Shown: positions 1 to 9,467, counted from the first letter of the stretch. The stretch: 64,000 nucleotides of DNA from JACMLC01 sp963817025 (GCA_963817025.1 CAWFML010000004.1:1612001-1676000); one strand, 5' to 3'. A program made the numbers and translations. Notes: generated by a model not told the origin, from the sequence alone.

Positions 1-2778
1 CTTCTCTTGCCCGGAATTGAGCCTACAGCTCTGCCGCTCTGGTTTGATGAAGAACCTGCCGGCGTGCGCGTGGGAATTAAAGCGGGCGGTTTAAGTGAGG
101 CGCTGCCTCAGATTCTCGCGGCTCTCGGAGAAAGACTCTCGACAGACCTTCAACCCGCCGCAGAAGTCACATCTCAACCCATCGAAGAGTTAATCTTAAA
201 ATTGAATGACCTGACGATTGAGCTACGGGACGGCAAACGCCGTGCACAAGCCGTTGCCGAATTGATTTATGAGCCAGCCGACAAATCTGCCCGTCAGGTT
301 GAAAGCAAACGATTCAGCTTTACCGCGCCGCTCGGAGTGATTGAAACGGAAGATTTGCGCTGGTACCTGGAAGAGTATTTCGTGTGGCCGATAGGCGTCT
401 TCAAAGAACGAGCCGGACGCATCGAAGCGCAGTTGCCACAGTGGGGACAGGATTTATACAGGGCCGCTTTTGCGCCGCAAGTTTGTCACGAAGCAGTTAA
501 CGCATGGCAACAGGCCGGGCTTAACGGAGAGCGGCGTTTCTCCGTTTCCGTCGATAGCGAGTTGCCGGATGGCGCAGGCGAAGCGGAACAGTCTGTCGCC
601 AGAGAAGCAGCCACCGAACTGCTCTCGCTGCCGTGGGAACTCTTGCATGACGGGCGCGGTTTTCTCTTTCACGGAAAAAATCCCGTGCGCGTGCGTCGCC
701 GCCTTCCTAATCGCTATTCGCAACGAGTCAGGCCCACATCATTGCCGATTCGCATCCTGCTGGTCAGCCCGCGCCCCGAAGATGCAAGCGCAGGCTACAT
801 AGACCATCGCATCAGTTCCAAGCCGCTGGTCGAAGCGGTGGAGAGCCTCGGCGAACTGGCAAAGCTGTCCGTCCTCACGCCGCCCACCTTCCCCGCGCTG
901 GAAGAAGCTTTACAGAAAGCTGCGAACGAAGGCGTGCCATTTGATGTCGTACATTTTGATGGGCACGGCGTTTATGACCACAAGGTCGGACTCGGCGGAC
1001 TCTGCTTTGAAGACCCGAACGACGCGCAGAAATTAGCGCACCGCGCGATGCAGTTGATTCATGCCGGAAAGCTTGCCGAAGTCATACGCGACCATCGCAT
1101 CCCGCTCATCTTTCTAGAAGCCTGCCAGACAGCGAAGACCGAAGAAGACCCTACAGCCTCAGTCGCCGCAAAACTTTTGGAAGAAGGCGTGACCTCGGTT
1201 GTGGCGATGAGCCACAGCATTTTAGTAGAGACGGCGCATCGCTTCGTCAAAGCTTTCTATCAAGAGATGGTCGAAGGCAAGCGCGTCGGCGCGGCCATGC
1301 TCGCAGGGCAGCGTGAACTGCATCGAGACACGCATCGCGGCAAGATGATGGGCGCGGGCGAACTCAATCTGCAAGACTGGTTCGTGCCTGTGCTCTATCA
1401 GGAAGAGCAAGACCCGCAGCTGATAAACAGGTTGCAGCCCAAAGAGGTGCAACAGCTTCAGACTAAACAACGCCGCCTGAGCCTCGGCAATCTGCCTGAT
1501 CCGCCGCCACATGAATTTCAGGGACGCAGCCGCGAGCTACTGGCCTTAGAACGTCTGCTGCATGAAGAGCCTTACGCAGTGCTCAGAGGACAGGGCGGAG
1601 CGGGCAAGACTACGCTGGCCGTCGAACTGGCGCGCTGGCTCGTCCGCGTCAACCGCTTCCGCCGCGCAGCCTTCGTCAGTCTTGAGCAATACACAGACGC
1701 GCGCACAGTGCTTGATAGTCTTGGCCGCCAACTCTTGCCCGAAGGAGATAACTGGTCTGTCGCGCAGTTCACAGATTTGAAGCAAGCGCTGCAACCCGTC
1801 GAGCGTGCGCTTCGAGATCGCCCGACAATCATCGTCCTAGACAATCTGGAAAGCGTCCTTCCAGACCACACAGGCCAACTGCCGCCCGCCGCCGCGCCGT
1901 TTGAAGACCTGTCCGACCTCTGCCGCAAACTCCTTGAAGCAGACCCGGCCACGCGAATCCTCTTCACCAGCCGCGAATCGCTCCCCGCGCCGTTTGATAA
2001 CAAACGAAATGAAATTCGTCTCGGAGCGCTCAGCCGCGAAGACGCCATCAAACTCGTCGGCGAAGTGATGAAGCAAGAAGGCTTGACTCCCAAAGCGTCT
2101 GACCCCGGCAGCGACCCGCAGGAAATCACAGACCTCGTCGAAGCCGTCAATCGCCACGCCCGCGCCCTCGTCCTCCTCGCACGCGAAGTCGCACGTCAAG
2201 GCGTGCGCTCGACCACAGAAAACCTGCATCAACTGATGACCGAACTAGACAAGAAATACCCCGATGACCGCGAAAACTCTCTCTATGCCAGCGTCGAACT
2301 ATCCCTGCGCCGCCTCTCGCCCGAAGCGCGAGAACAGATCAAAGCCCTAGCCGTCTTTCACGGCGGCGCGCATCTTCACGTATTTGACTATGTGCTGGGA
2401 ACAGACGCAGATGATTCAGAGACAGTAACAAAGTTAGTCAACCAACTGATCGAGGTTGGGCTGGCTGAAAACATGGGATATGGACACCTCCGCCTTGACC
2501 CGGCTTTGCCACCTTATTTGCTGAGAACTCTGAGCGAGGCGGAGCATGAGGAACTACGGTCACGCTGGGCCGAAGGAATGAAGCAGTTAATGGCTTTTCT
2601 ATATCAGCAACAGTTTAAGGACGCAGAATTAGCTGCGCATCTCACTCTGCTGGAACTCCCTAACTTGATGATTATGCTCCTGTGGATACAGGATCAAAGC
2701 ACCGCCAGAAGAAATTATTCAGTTAGCACTACGTTTAGAATCACTACTCTCCAGATTGGGACGCCCCCAAGCCCTTAA
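1..2778 (+). CDS. CHAT domain and NB-ARC-like NTPase (N-terminal fragment of the frameshifted gene)
   Basis: Open in frame 1 from the window edge; the first possible start is TTG at 7, but the frame is open upstream, so the 5' end is missing. The middle (about residues 195-430 counted from base 7) is a CHAT caspase-like domain: SLPWELLHDGRG, then the likely catalytic histidine in VVHFDGHG (about residue 321) and cysteine in LEACQTAK (about 372). Next is a STAND-type NTPase with Walker A GQGGAGKTT (about 527-535), Walker B-like TIIVLDNLE (about 607) and the sensor-like RILFTSRE. The last ~27 residues, after D-Q at 2692-2697, are out of frame and not homologous; the real continuation is in frame 2. 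Both catalytic residues and the P-loop are intact, so a truncated product could still be active. The protease substrate is unknown. Confidence 0.75.
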   Translation, partial: LLLPGIEPTALPLWFDEEPAGVRVGIKAGGLSEALPQILAALGERLSTDLQPAAEVTSQPIEELILKLNDLTIELRDGKRRAQAVAELIYEPADKSARQVESKRFSFTAPLGVIETEDLRWYLEEYFVWPIGVFKERAGRIEAQLPQWGQDLYRAAFAPQVCHEAVNAWQQAGLNGERRFSVSVDSELPDGAGEAEQSVAREAATELLSLPWELLHDGRGFLFHGKNPVRVRRRLPNRYSQRVRPTSLPIRILLVSPRPEDASAGYIDHRISSKPLVEAVESLGELAKLSVLTPPTFPALEEALQKAANEGVPFDVVHFDGHGVYDHKVGLGGLCFEDPNDAQKLAHRAMQLIHAGKLAEVIRDHRIPLIFLEACQTAKTEEDPTASVAAKLLEEGVTSVVAMSHSILVETAHRFVKAFYQEMVEGKRVGAAMLAGQRELHRDTHRGKMMGAGELNLQDWFVPVLYQEEQDPQLINRLQPKEVQQLQTKQRRLSLGNLPDPPPHEFQGRSRELLALERLLHEEPYAVLRGQGGAGKTTLAVELARWLVRVNRFRRAAFVSLEQYTDARTVLDSLGRQLLPEGDNWSVAQFTDLKQALQPVERALRDRPTIIVLDNLESVLPDHTGQLPPAAAPFEDLSDLCRKLLEADPATRILFTSRESLPAPFDNKRNEIRLGALSREDAIKLVGEVMKQEGLTPKASDPGSDPQEITDLVEAVNRHARALVLLAREVARQGVRSTTENLHQLMTELDKKYPDDRENSLYASVELSLRRLSPEAREQIKALAVFHGGAHLHVFDYVLGTDADDSETVTKLVNQLIEVGLAENMGYGHLRLDPALPPYLLRTLSEAEHEELRSRWAEGMKQLMAFLYQQQFKDAELAAHLTLLELPNLMIMLLWIQDQSTARRNYSVSTTFRITTLQIGTPPSP

Positions 2779-3967
2779 ACAGGCGACGATAGTACGAGAG
2801 CAGGCAGCAGAAGAATTAGCTGAGTGGAGTCGTGCCCGATACCTAACAGAAAGTGCAAACATCGACCGACTGATGGAATACGGCGACCCGCAATCGGTCT
2901 ATGTCGCTGCTCAACAACTCTTGCAACGATGTCTGGCAGCAGGAGAACAGGCCTATCCGATTGCGGCTTATGACATTGCTATGGCACATTTCAAGCTTGG
3001 GAGCGCGCTAAAGATGGGCGGAGCAGCCGAAGCGGCATTGCCACTGATAGCTGAAGCTCAGCAACGATTTCAGGTACTGGCAGATGCGGGTAGTAATATG
3101 GATGCCAAACGTATGGCCTCGGCAGCGATCAATGAAAGCGGCAATTGCCTGCTAGATTTAGGGCGGCTGGATGAGGCGGCGGCAGCTTATCAAGAGGCCA
3201 TCAAGCGTTTTCAGAAGATCGATGATAGAAGATGGGTAGCTGTCAGCAAAGGTCAACTTGGGACAGTCCATTTGCACCAACAGCGTTATGTTGAGGCACT
3301 GAACAGCCATCATGAAGCACGAAATATTTTTGAAAGTCTGGGCGAGCCGAAAACGGTTTCTGTTGCTTGGCACCAAATCGGGAGAGTGCATAACGAGTCA
3401 GGGGAATTTGAACAGGCGGAGCATGCTTATCGGCAATCGTTAGCTATCAAGGTGCAGCAGAAAGACCTCACGGGTGAGGCTAGCAGCCTTAACGAACTGG
3501 GTAATCTTTATGATGATACAGGTCGGCTGGAAGAGGCAGTAAAATTCTACCAACAGGCAGCGGATATTTATGCCAAGTTGCAAGATCAAAGGTATGAGGG
3601 GTTTGTCCGCAATAATCTTGCCATCGTTCTCAGCAAGCTACAACGTTATGACGAAGCACGCCGCGAGTTATACCTTGGAATTGAGAGCACTAAGCTCTAT
3701 AGCCATACGGCTCAACTATGGAAATCATGGAGCATTCTCCGTAATTTAGAGCTAGCCACTGGCAATCCGCAGGCCGCTGCTAAGGCGCGGCAACAGGCTG
3801 TTGAAACCTATCTGGCTTATCGTCGCGCTGGCGGTCAGAATATGAATCCAGGCGCGCAGCTTTGCGCTATGGCGACGCAGGCTATCGGGAGAGGGAGAGA
3901 CGACAGAACTAGAAGAAGTCCTTGTCCGTCTCTCAGGGGCAGATGCTCCGCCTTGGGCAGGAGCTAG
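2756..3967 (+). CDS. TPR-repeat C-terminal fragment of the frameshifted CHAT gene
   Basis: This frame-2 segment carries at least six tetratricopeptide repeats, for example in the stretches AAAAYQEAIKRFQKI, AEHAYRQSLAIK and AVKFYQQAADIY, forming a helical ligand-sensing or partner-binding array. It has no ribosome site of its own: the coding match extends back to 2699, upstream of the first ATG-like codon, which shows that it continues the preceding frame. Its last ~24 residues after G-R-G (3887-3895) are a frameshift artefact. The true C-terminus is in frame 3, where a run of leucines (VELLLLLEAL) ends at 4103. In the intact family the TPR array follows the NTPase and is thought to hold the protease inactive until a signal binds; that role is inferred here. 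Confidence 0.7.
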   Translation: MGRPQALKQATIVREQAAEELAEWSRARYLTESANIDRLMEYGDPQSVYVAAQQLLQRCLAAGEQAYPIAAYDIAMAHFKLGSALKMGGAAEAALPLIAEAQQRFQVLADAGSNMDAKRMASAAINESGNCLLDLGRLDEAAAAYQEAIKRFQKIDDRRWVAVSKGQLGTVHLHQQRYVEALNSHHEARNIFESLGEPKTVSVAWHQIGRVHNESGEFEQAEHAYRQSLAIKVQQKDLTGEASSLNELGNLYDDTGRLEEAVKFYQQAADIYAKLQDQRYEGFVRNNLAIVLSKLQRYDEARRELYLGIESTKLYSHTAQLWKSWSILRNLELATGNPQAAAKARQQAVETYLAYRRAGGQNMNPGAQLCAMATQAIGRGRDDRTRRSPCPSLRGRCSALGRS

Positions 3968-4103
3968 GATTCCAAAACTGCAAGCTATCGTGCGGGGCGA
4001 CCGGAATCCTGCGCTCGCTGATGATCCAGCTTTAGAATACGATGATGCAGTGGAGTTGCTGTTGCTGTTGGAGGCATTAACATCGAATCCCACAGGTGAA
4101 TAA

Positions 4104-5207
4104 TCAAATTAATCCCTTTGCGGTGTCAGCTATCATCAGATCAACCACGTCCTCGAAACTTTCATTGAGCATGTAGGCTTCGCGCTGGCGTTTCGCTCCC
4201 GTGCCGCGCGAGAGGGTTTGGTGGACGAGGGTTGAGACCTCTTCCCATGCGTCGTGCGCTTCGAGCGAGGGGCGCAGGTAGGCTAGAAATTTCTGAACCA
4301 ATTCTTGTGCGGGAACTGCGCTCTCTGCCTGCACATCTATCAGGTCTGCGTCGAGACCGTAGCGGGCGGCGCGCCATTTGGCTGCGCGCAGGAGTTCGGG
4401 GCGCGCGTGTTCGTAGACCACGTCGGTCATCGAATCTACGTAACACCTGTGGGCCAGCGCGCGTGCGAGTCCGGCGATCATGACGGCTTCATCAACGGTC
4501 AGGCAGACATCCGTGACACGAAACTCAAGCGTCTCGAAACGCGCGGAGGGGCGCACGTCCCAATAAATCTTTGTGCCGTCTTCGATGCTTTCCGTCGAGA
4601 CCAGAGAGGCGACGAGCGCATCGTATTCTGCGCGCGAGGCAAACACATGCGGCGTGCCTGCCATGGGCCAGCGTCGCCAGATTTCCGTGCGAAAGCTGCT
4701 GTAGCCCGTGTCTGCGCCGAGCCAGAAAGGAGAGTTGGCCGCGAGAGCCAGCATCACTGCGAGCCACGGGCGCGTGCGATTCATGACGTGGATGGCTGCT
4801 TCGCGGTCGCGTATGCCGACGTGCACGTGGCAACCGAAGATCAATTGCTCGCGCGCAAGCTGCTGGTAATCCTGCTCGATGCCGACATAGCGAGCCTTCG
4901 GGGTCAGTTGCTGGTCTTCCCAGTGCGAGAACGGATGCGTTCCTGCGGCGGCGATGCGCTTGCCGTCTCTTTCCGCTGCCGCAATTACTTCACCGCGCAG
5001 GCGCATCAACTCCGCGCGAACCTCTGCGAGCGTGCGGCAGATGGGCGTGCCGATTTCGATTTGAGAAAGATAAAGCTCCGGCTGCACATTCTCGCCCAGA
5101 GCATGCCTGGCATCCGTCAGGATGCTTCCTGCGCGCGAACACAACTCGCGCGTCTCTGCGTTGATGATTTGATACTCTTCTTCGACCCCGATGGTAAATT
5201 CTTCCAT
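4104..5207 (-). CDS. ybdK: Carboxylate-amine ligase, GCS2/YbdK family
   Basis: 367 residues, normal length for the YbdK branch of the glutamate-cysteine ligase 2 family, which joins glutamate to an amine or to cysteine using ATP. The N-terminus FTIGVEEEYQII is the family's Mg/ATP-binding glutamate cluster. Further family motifs are GCHVHVGI (about residue 124), the SSFRTEIWRRWP stretch and WDVRPSARFETLEFRVTDV. The start is ATG at 5205-5207. The real substrate cannot be told from sequence; members often have only weak gamma-glutamylcysteine synthetase activity. The stop codon abuts the stop of the convergent frameshifted gene with no spacer, so the two transcripts must overlap at their 3' ends. 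Confidence 0.85.
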   Translation of the reverse strand: MEEFTIGVEEEYQIINAETRELCSRAGSILTDARHALGENVQPELYLSQIEIGTPICRTLAEVRAELMRLRGEVIAAAERDGKRIAAAGTHPFSHWEDQQLTPKARYVGIEQDYQQLAREQLIFGCHVHVGIRDREAAIHVMNRTRPWLAVMLALAANSPFWLGADTGYSSFRTEIWRRWPMAGTPHVFASRAEYDALVASLVSTESIEDGTKIYWDVRPSARFETLEFRVTDVCLTVDEAVMIAGLARALAHRCYVDSMTDVVYEHARPELLRAAKWRAARYGLDADLIDVQAESAVPAQELVQKFLAYLRPSLEAHDAWEEVSTLVHQTLSRGTGAKRQREAYMLNESFEDVVDLMIADTAKGLI

Positions 5208-5231
5208 GTGTTCCGGCTATCCCCTTATGAA

Positions 5232-5282
5232 ATTTTACTCATTGACTCATTTTTTCAATGAGCAAGTGAGCAAATGAATCAA
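5232..5282. repeat. Short heptamer-type palindrome
   Basis: One arm reads ACTCATTGACTCATT and the other AATGAGCAAGTGAGC, around a T-rich loop, with 7-base spacing between like words. It lies between the gene ending at 5296 and the start of the ligase gene, so it would be in the ligase 5' leader. It is a small member of the 7-base-word palindromes seen across the window. Confidence 0.5.
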
Positions 5283-5295
5283 TCAACAAATTCCC

Positions 5296-6231
5296 TTAGA
5301 CCTTACGCTCTTCCGGTATCAGAGATTTGTGTATGTGAATCGCGGCCATCGCGCCCTCTGCGGCGGCGACGACTGCGAGTTGCGAGCGCGGCGTCAGATC
5401 GCCTGCGGCATAAACTCCGCGCACGCTGGTTTGACGTTCGTCGTCAACCTCGACCAGACCGCATTCTTTATCCAGCTTGCATCCGAGCATTTGATGTAGA
5501 TCAGAAGCAGGCTCGACGCCGAGATTAAAAAAGAGCGCGTCACATTCGAGCGTCTCGCCATCCTCAAAGCAAACGCGCCTGAGCTGGCATGCCTCCGTAT
5601 CTCCTTCCAGACTGGCGATGCTCTGCTCCGTGATCGGAATATTAAAGCGCGCGAGCCGGGCACGATGCTCGTCCGTCATGTCGCCCGCATCGCCGCCCGT
5701 GATGAGCGTCAGCTTATCCGTCCATGTCAGCAGCGAGAGCGTAAAACCTGCCGCCTGCTTCCCGCGTCCGAACACAGCCACACGCTTGCCCGTCACTTCA
5801 AAGCCGTCGCAATCCGGGCAATGAAAAACTGTCGCCCCGTAAAAATCTCGAAAGCCCGGACAATCCGGCGTCAGGTCGCGCAAGCCTGTGGCGAGCAACA
5901 GTCGTCGTGCTTCAAACGTTTGTTCACTGCTCCGTTCATCGCCCGCTGTGACGCGAAAATGTTCATCGCTAATCTTCTCGACGCGCGTCACACAGGCTTC
6001 GACGATCAACCCGCCATGCTGCGTCACCTCATCACGCCCGCGCGCCAGAAGTTCCGTGGGCATGATGCCGTGATGGCCCAGAAATCCATGCACGCCATGC
6101 GAATAAAGATTGCGCGGATTATTATGATGAAACGTCACGACGCGCCTGCGATAACGCGCCAGAAAAAGCGCGCCGGACAAACCGGCTGGCCCCGCGCCGA
6201 CGACTATACAATCGTATAGTTGATTGCTCAT
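5296..6231 (-). CDS. Thioredoxin reductase-like NAD(P)/FAD oxidoreductase
   Basis: 311 residues, the size of low-molecular-weight thioredoxin reductases. The N-terminal FAD Rossmann motif is IVVGAGPAGLSGA (about residues 9-21). A redox pair CPDC lies at about residue 134 in FHCPDCDGFE, followed by the NADPH-binding GRGKQAAGF and the C-terminal FAD motif VRGVYAAGDL. The CPDC pair places it near bacterial TrxB-like proteins; in many genomes these act on small dithiol substrates or thioredoxin. The first glycine-rich dinucleotide motif of the NADPH domain is GRGKQA rather than the canonical GGGxSA, so the partner may differ from classical thioredoxin. Start is ATG at 6229-6231; 27 bases separate it from the downstream end of the VWA gene, so it is probably co-transcribed after it. 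Confidence 0.85.
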   Translation of the reverse strand: MSNQLYDCIVVGAGPAGLSGALFLARYRRRVVTFHHNNPRNLYSHGVHGFLGHHGIMPTELLARGRDEVTQHGGLIVEACVTRVEKISDEHFRVTAGDERSSEQTFEARRLLLATGLRDLTPDCPGFRDFYGATVFHCPDCDGFEVTGKRVAVFGRGKQAAGFTLSLLTWTDKLTLITGGDAGDMTDEHRARLARFNIPITEQSIASLEGDTEACQLRRVCFEDGETLECDALFFNLGVEPASDLHQMLGCKLDKECGLVEVDDERQTSVRGVYAAGDLTPRSQLAVVAAAEGAMAAIHIHKSLIPEERKV

Positions 6232-6258
6232 TTATTAACCCCTTGAAAACTCTTCTCT

Positions 6259-9200
6259 TCATGTTGTGAGCCGGCGATAAATGCCCGGCATGCGTTCGGG
6301 CAGGGAGAGCACGTCGTCAATAATCGTGTAGCCGATGTCGCCGTAGAGGTCGCGCAGCTCTGCTTCCGATTCGCGGTCGATGGTGATGCAGAAGGGCGTG
6401 ATGCCCTGTTGCTTGGCCTGACGCAGGGCTTCGCGCGTGTCTTCGCGTGCGTAGCGCGCATCGCCGTAGTCGTGGTCGTAGGGGCGTCCGTCCGAGAGGA
6501 CTATCAGGAGGCGCGTGCGTGCGTCCTGCCGTGCGAGGCGCGCGGCGGCATGACGAATGGCCGCGCCGAGCCGCGTGTTGTTCTGGTAGGTGATGCCGCC
6601 GATGCGCCGCTCGACCTCTTCGGAATATTTTTCGTTGAAATCCTTGACGACATAAAACTTGACGTTGCGGCGGCCTTCCGAAGTAAAGCCGTTGATGGAA
6701 TACACGTCGCCGACGGCTTCGAGCGCCTCGCTCATCAAGACAAGTCCTTCTTTTTCCACTTCGATGATGCGGCGGCCCGGATGCGTGTAGGGCTGCAAAG
6801 GGTGACGACCGATGGTGCGCGCAGTGGAAGAGGATTGGTCCAGAAGAAAAGAGACGGCGACATCTCGCTGGCGGCGCAGGCGTTTGGTGTACAGTCTTTC
6901 GGATTGCTGGCCGTCCGCGCGGCGGTCTATCACGTAATCTATGACCGCGCTCAGATCATAATCGTCACCGTCCAGCTCATTTGCCACGCGCTTCAAATAT
7001 TCCGGCTTCATCAATTGAAACTGGCGGCGGATGGAAGAGATGACGCCCTTATGGCGCTCGCGCGTGGTTTCGACAAACGAGCGGTCGCCGCGCTTGACGC
7101 GCTTTTCGATGACGCGACACCAGCCCAGACGGTGGTCTGTTAAGTCTCTGTCCCATTCATCATAGTTGTAAGCGACCTCGCCCGCCTCCAAATCCTGTTC
7201 TGGAGTTTCCGCACGCATCCAGACCTCTGCGCCGTCAAGCTCGTCCGGCTCGCCCTGCGCCTCTGAATTGGCCCACGCGTTGAACAGCTCGCGCGCGTCA
7301 GCCTGTCGCCCACGGGTATCGTCTGCGCCGCTCTCTGCTTCCTGCGTTTTGCTCTGTGCGCCGCTCTCGTCGTCGCCCTCATCCGTGTCTTCCTCCTGCG
7401 GCTCGACCTGCTGCTCCACCTGTTCCGGAGAGATGGATTGAAAGAGCGTGTAGACGCGGCTCGTAGCCATCAGCGTGTCTGCGACGGCAGCGTCCGGCCC
7501 GGACAAATAATCCGCGATGATGCCTTCAAGCTCGGAAACGATTTGAGTGTAATACTGCCGCGCATCATCGAGCGCGCCGCCGCACAAAGTAATCTGAAAA
7601 AGCAATTCAAAGGGAATGAGCGTGACCGGCAATTCGATGATGCGCGGGCGATTGATTCGCAAATGCTCGCGCGTCAAGTCCAGATCGCGCGCGAGGCCGC
7701 GATAGATGTGACGCAGGCGGCGGTCTATGCGCCCGTTTTCCAGCGTCCCGAAAATTCTGCGCGCCAGTCCCGCCTGCGGAAAGAGCGCGAGCACTGCGCG
7801 ATAATCCGCGCCCTCAGGAAGCTTGCGCCGGGCTTCAGCCGCAAGCCGCGCTTCTTCTTCGGGCGCGAGGGCGCGCTCGCCCTTCTCCATCTCGTTGATA
7901 TAACCATTGAGCGCAAAGGCATCGAGCGCATCCACATTCTCTGCATCGTAAACTTCGGCGATGGAAGCATAGGCCGCGCGCAAATCCGAACTCTCGCGTT
8001 CGTGCGTGCCAAATTCTATCTGACCCGCGGCATGTGCGGCCAAAACTTTGTAGAGACGAAAATCAAGCTCTTCGTCATTAAACTCTGCGACGACGGAAGG
8101 GAGATGAATCATCCGCCCGTCACCGATGCGCGCCTCGTCCGGCACTGCCGCGAGCGGCGCGATTTCGACCGCGCGCCCCGTCAAGGCTTCGACGTAGAGC
8201 TTTAAAGTATGCTGCACTTCTTCGAGCGCAAGACCCTTTCCTCCGCTATGCAGCGCATCACTGCTCCGGCGCGTTTCGAGCGCGTAGTAACTCCTGCGCG
8301 CGCGCGCATCCGCGCCTCGCTCTGACAGCAATCCATCACGCGCCCATTCTTCAAACTGTTCGATAGAGACGCTGCGTAAAGCTCTCAAGCTCGAACGAAA
8401 ACAGGCGAGCGCGGACTCGCCGTCAACGAGCGCAACCTCGCGCGTGACCCTGATTGCGCGCTGTGCCAGCTCGACTGCGCGCCGGTGAGCATCTCCCGCC
8501 AACGTCTGAAAAAATGCCGGACTCACGCGCACGAAGGCGATGAGCGCGGCATTGCCATGCGCCGCCACCGTCCAGAGCAATTCTATCCAGTCGGCAAAAG
8601 CTTGCGGCACGGCGCGCAAAACTTCGCCGCCGGCATTCAGCACATGCAGGGCTGCGCCGCCGCCACGCTCTAAAAATTCGCCCGCGCGCAAAAGTAGTGC
8701 GAGTGTGCGCTGTGCGTCGAGTCCGGCTGTAGCTTCAGGCATGGCCGACCATGCGTCGGCAGCGATGCCGCCCGCGCGTGCTGCGAAGGCTGCGGCCAGA
8801 TTGATTGCGGCGCGTGAGACGACTGCTTCATCTTCGCCGTACTCTCTGAAGCGTGCGGCGACGCGCGGCGTGGTGTCCAGAAAGTCCGCGCTGTGTTTGG
8901 CAGAGCGACGCGAAATCTCTGCCGCAGTCTCAAAGACAGAGCGCAGCAATTCCGCATCGCTGATGCTGCGCGCAAGATGCGGCGCGCGGCGAAAGGTCTC
9001 CAAAGCGACAGAGCTTGAGAGCGTCATCTGACGCGCGCAAACCTGAAAGATAAGCGGGCGCGCGGGCGCAGGCACAGACATTAGCTCCGCCACTCCCTGA
9101 TTGAAAAATGCCCCAGCCGTCTCCGCATCGCCCATCGCAAGGCGTCTGCCCATCTCGCCCCACGCGCGCAACTCTTCCACCTGAAGGACGCGCGCAGCCT

Positions 9201-9453
9201 CCGGCGCGGCACGCAAAAATTCTATGCTGGCCCTTAAACTCACGCCCGCAATCAGCGCGCTCGTCTCAAGCGCAGCGCGCGAAACATCCACCGGCAGCCG
9301 TCTCAACTCGCGCGCCAACGCCGCCAGCGTCCGCCGCTCCGCAGCCCCTTTGACGGAACTCAAACGCTCCTCAAACGCCTGCTCCACCGGCTCGGCAAAC
9401 GCGTCCGTCTCCGGCTGAGTCTCCGCGTTAAATGTTTCTTCGCCTTCGTTCAT
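6259..9453 (-). CDS. Giant VWA-domain protein, NorD/CbbO-like
   Basis: About 1064 residues from ATG 9451-9453 (a GTG nine bases upstream is possible). The N-terminal ~400 residues are alanine- and arginine-rich helical repeats. The central part is acidic (roughly residues 680-760, many E/D/Q). The C-terminal ~230 residues form a von Willebrand A domain with the MIDAS start FLLDQSSST, where DxSxS is intact, and later LIVLSDGRPYD. NorD and CbbO proteins of this build work with a MoxR-type AAA+ ATPase (NorQ/CbbQ) to insert metal or remodel a client enzyme, classically nitric oxide reductase or Rubisco. The partner ATPase lies just upstream (9638-10441), but neither norBC nor a Rubisco gene is in the window. 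The family is often ~600 residues, so the long helical N-terminus is an enlargement. Confidence 0.8.
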   Translation of the reverse strand: MNEGEETFNAETQPETDAFAEPVEQAFEERLSSVKGAAERRTLAALARELRRLPVDVSRAALETSALIAGVSLRASIEFLRAAPEAARVLQVEELRAWGEMGRRLAMGDAETAGAFFNQGVAELMSVPAPARPLIFQVCARQMTLSSSVALETFRRAPHLARSISDAELLRSVFETAAEISRRSAKHSADFLDTTPRVAARFREYGEDEAVVSRAAINLAAAFAARAGGIAADAWSAMPEATAGLDAQRTLALLLRAGEFLERGGGAALHVLNAGGEVLRAVPQAFADWIELLWTVAAHGNAALIAFVRVSPAFFQTLAGDAHRRAVELAQRAIRVTREVALVDGESALACFRSSLRALRSVSIEQFEEWARDGLLSERGADARARRSYYALETRRSSDALHSGGKGLALEEVQHTLKLYVEALTGRAVEIAPLAAVPDEARIGDGRMIHLPSVVAEFNDEELDFRLYKVLAAHAAGQIEFGTHERESSDLRAAYASIAEVYDAENVDALDAFALNGYINEMEKGERALAPEEEARLAAEARRKLPEGADYRAVLALFPQAGLARRIFGTLENGRIDRRLRHIYRGLARDLDLTREHLRINRPRIIELPVTLIPFELLFQITLCGGALDDARQYYTQIVSELEGIIADYLSGPDAAVADTLMATSRVYTLFQSISPEQVEQQVEPQEEDTDEGDDESGAQSKTQEAESGADDTRGRQADARELFNAWANSEAQGEPDELDGAEVWMRAETPEQDLEAGEVAYNYDEWDRDLTDHRLGWCRVIEKRVKRGDRSFVETTRERHKGVISSIRRQFQLMKPEYLKRVANELDGDDYDLSAVIDYVIDRRADGQQSERLYTKRLRRQRDVAVSFLLDQSSSTARTIGRHPLQPYTHPGRRIIEVEKEGLVLMSEALEAVGDVYSINGFTSEGRRNVKFYVVKDFNEKYSEEVERRIGGITYQNNTRLGAAIRHAAARLARQDARTRLLIVLSDGRPYDHDYGDARYAREDTREALRQAKQQGITPFCITIDRESEAELRDLYGDIGYTIIDDVLSLPERMPGIYRRLTT

Positions 9454-9467
9454 CACAATCACAAGGC

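Larger units (their letters stand above)
1..4103 (+). pseudogene. CHAT protease / NB-ARC ATPase / TPR protein, 5' end outside window, two frameshifts
   Basis: One ancestral gene appears split over three frames. Frame 1 (1-2697) has the CHAT and NTPase parts, frame 2 (2699-3895) the TPR part, frame 3 (3897-4103) the C-terminal tail. Dropping one A from the AAA at 2696-2698 restores D-Q-A-P-P-E-E and a helical stretch into the TPR region. Dropping the A at 3896 restores G-R-G-E-T-T-E-L-E and runs to the TAA at 4101-4103. Both changes are single-base insertions. CHAT-STAND-TPR proteins are caspase-like proteases coupled to signal-sensing NTPases, some linked to phage defence or regulated cell death. 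The reading frame is open from base 1, so the true start lies upstream. Either this is a decaying gene or there are local sequence errors; no other gene in the window is broken like this. The final stop directly abuts the stop of the convergent gene at 4104. Confidence 0.8.

Noticed and set aside
2640..2780. Programmed frameshift in the CHAT gene
   Set aside because: No slippery heptamer plus pseudoknot is apparent, and a second similar single-base insertion occurs 1.2 kb later, which fits mutation or error better.
4305..5261. Long plus-strand open frame of 318 codons opposite the carboxylate-amine ligase gene
   Set aside because: It is the antisense of a clearly conserved gene, rich in Arg, Ala and Cys as shadow frames are, and has no family motif.
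6409..8205. Two plus-strand open frames of 244 and 255 codons inside the VWA gene
   Set aside because: Antisense to the conserved VWA/NorD-like frame; no motif, no ribosome site.
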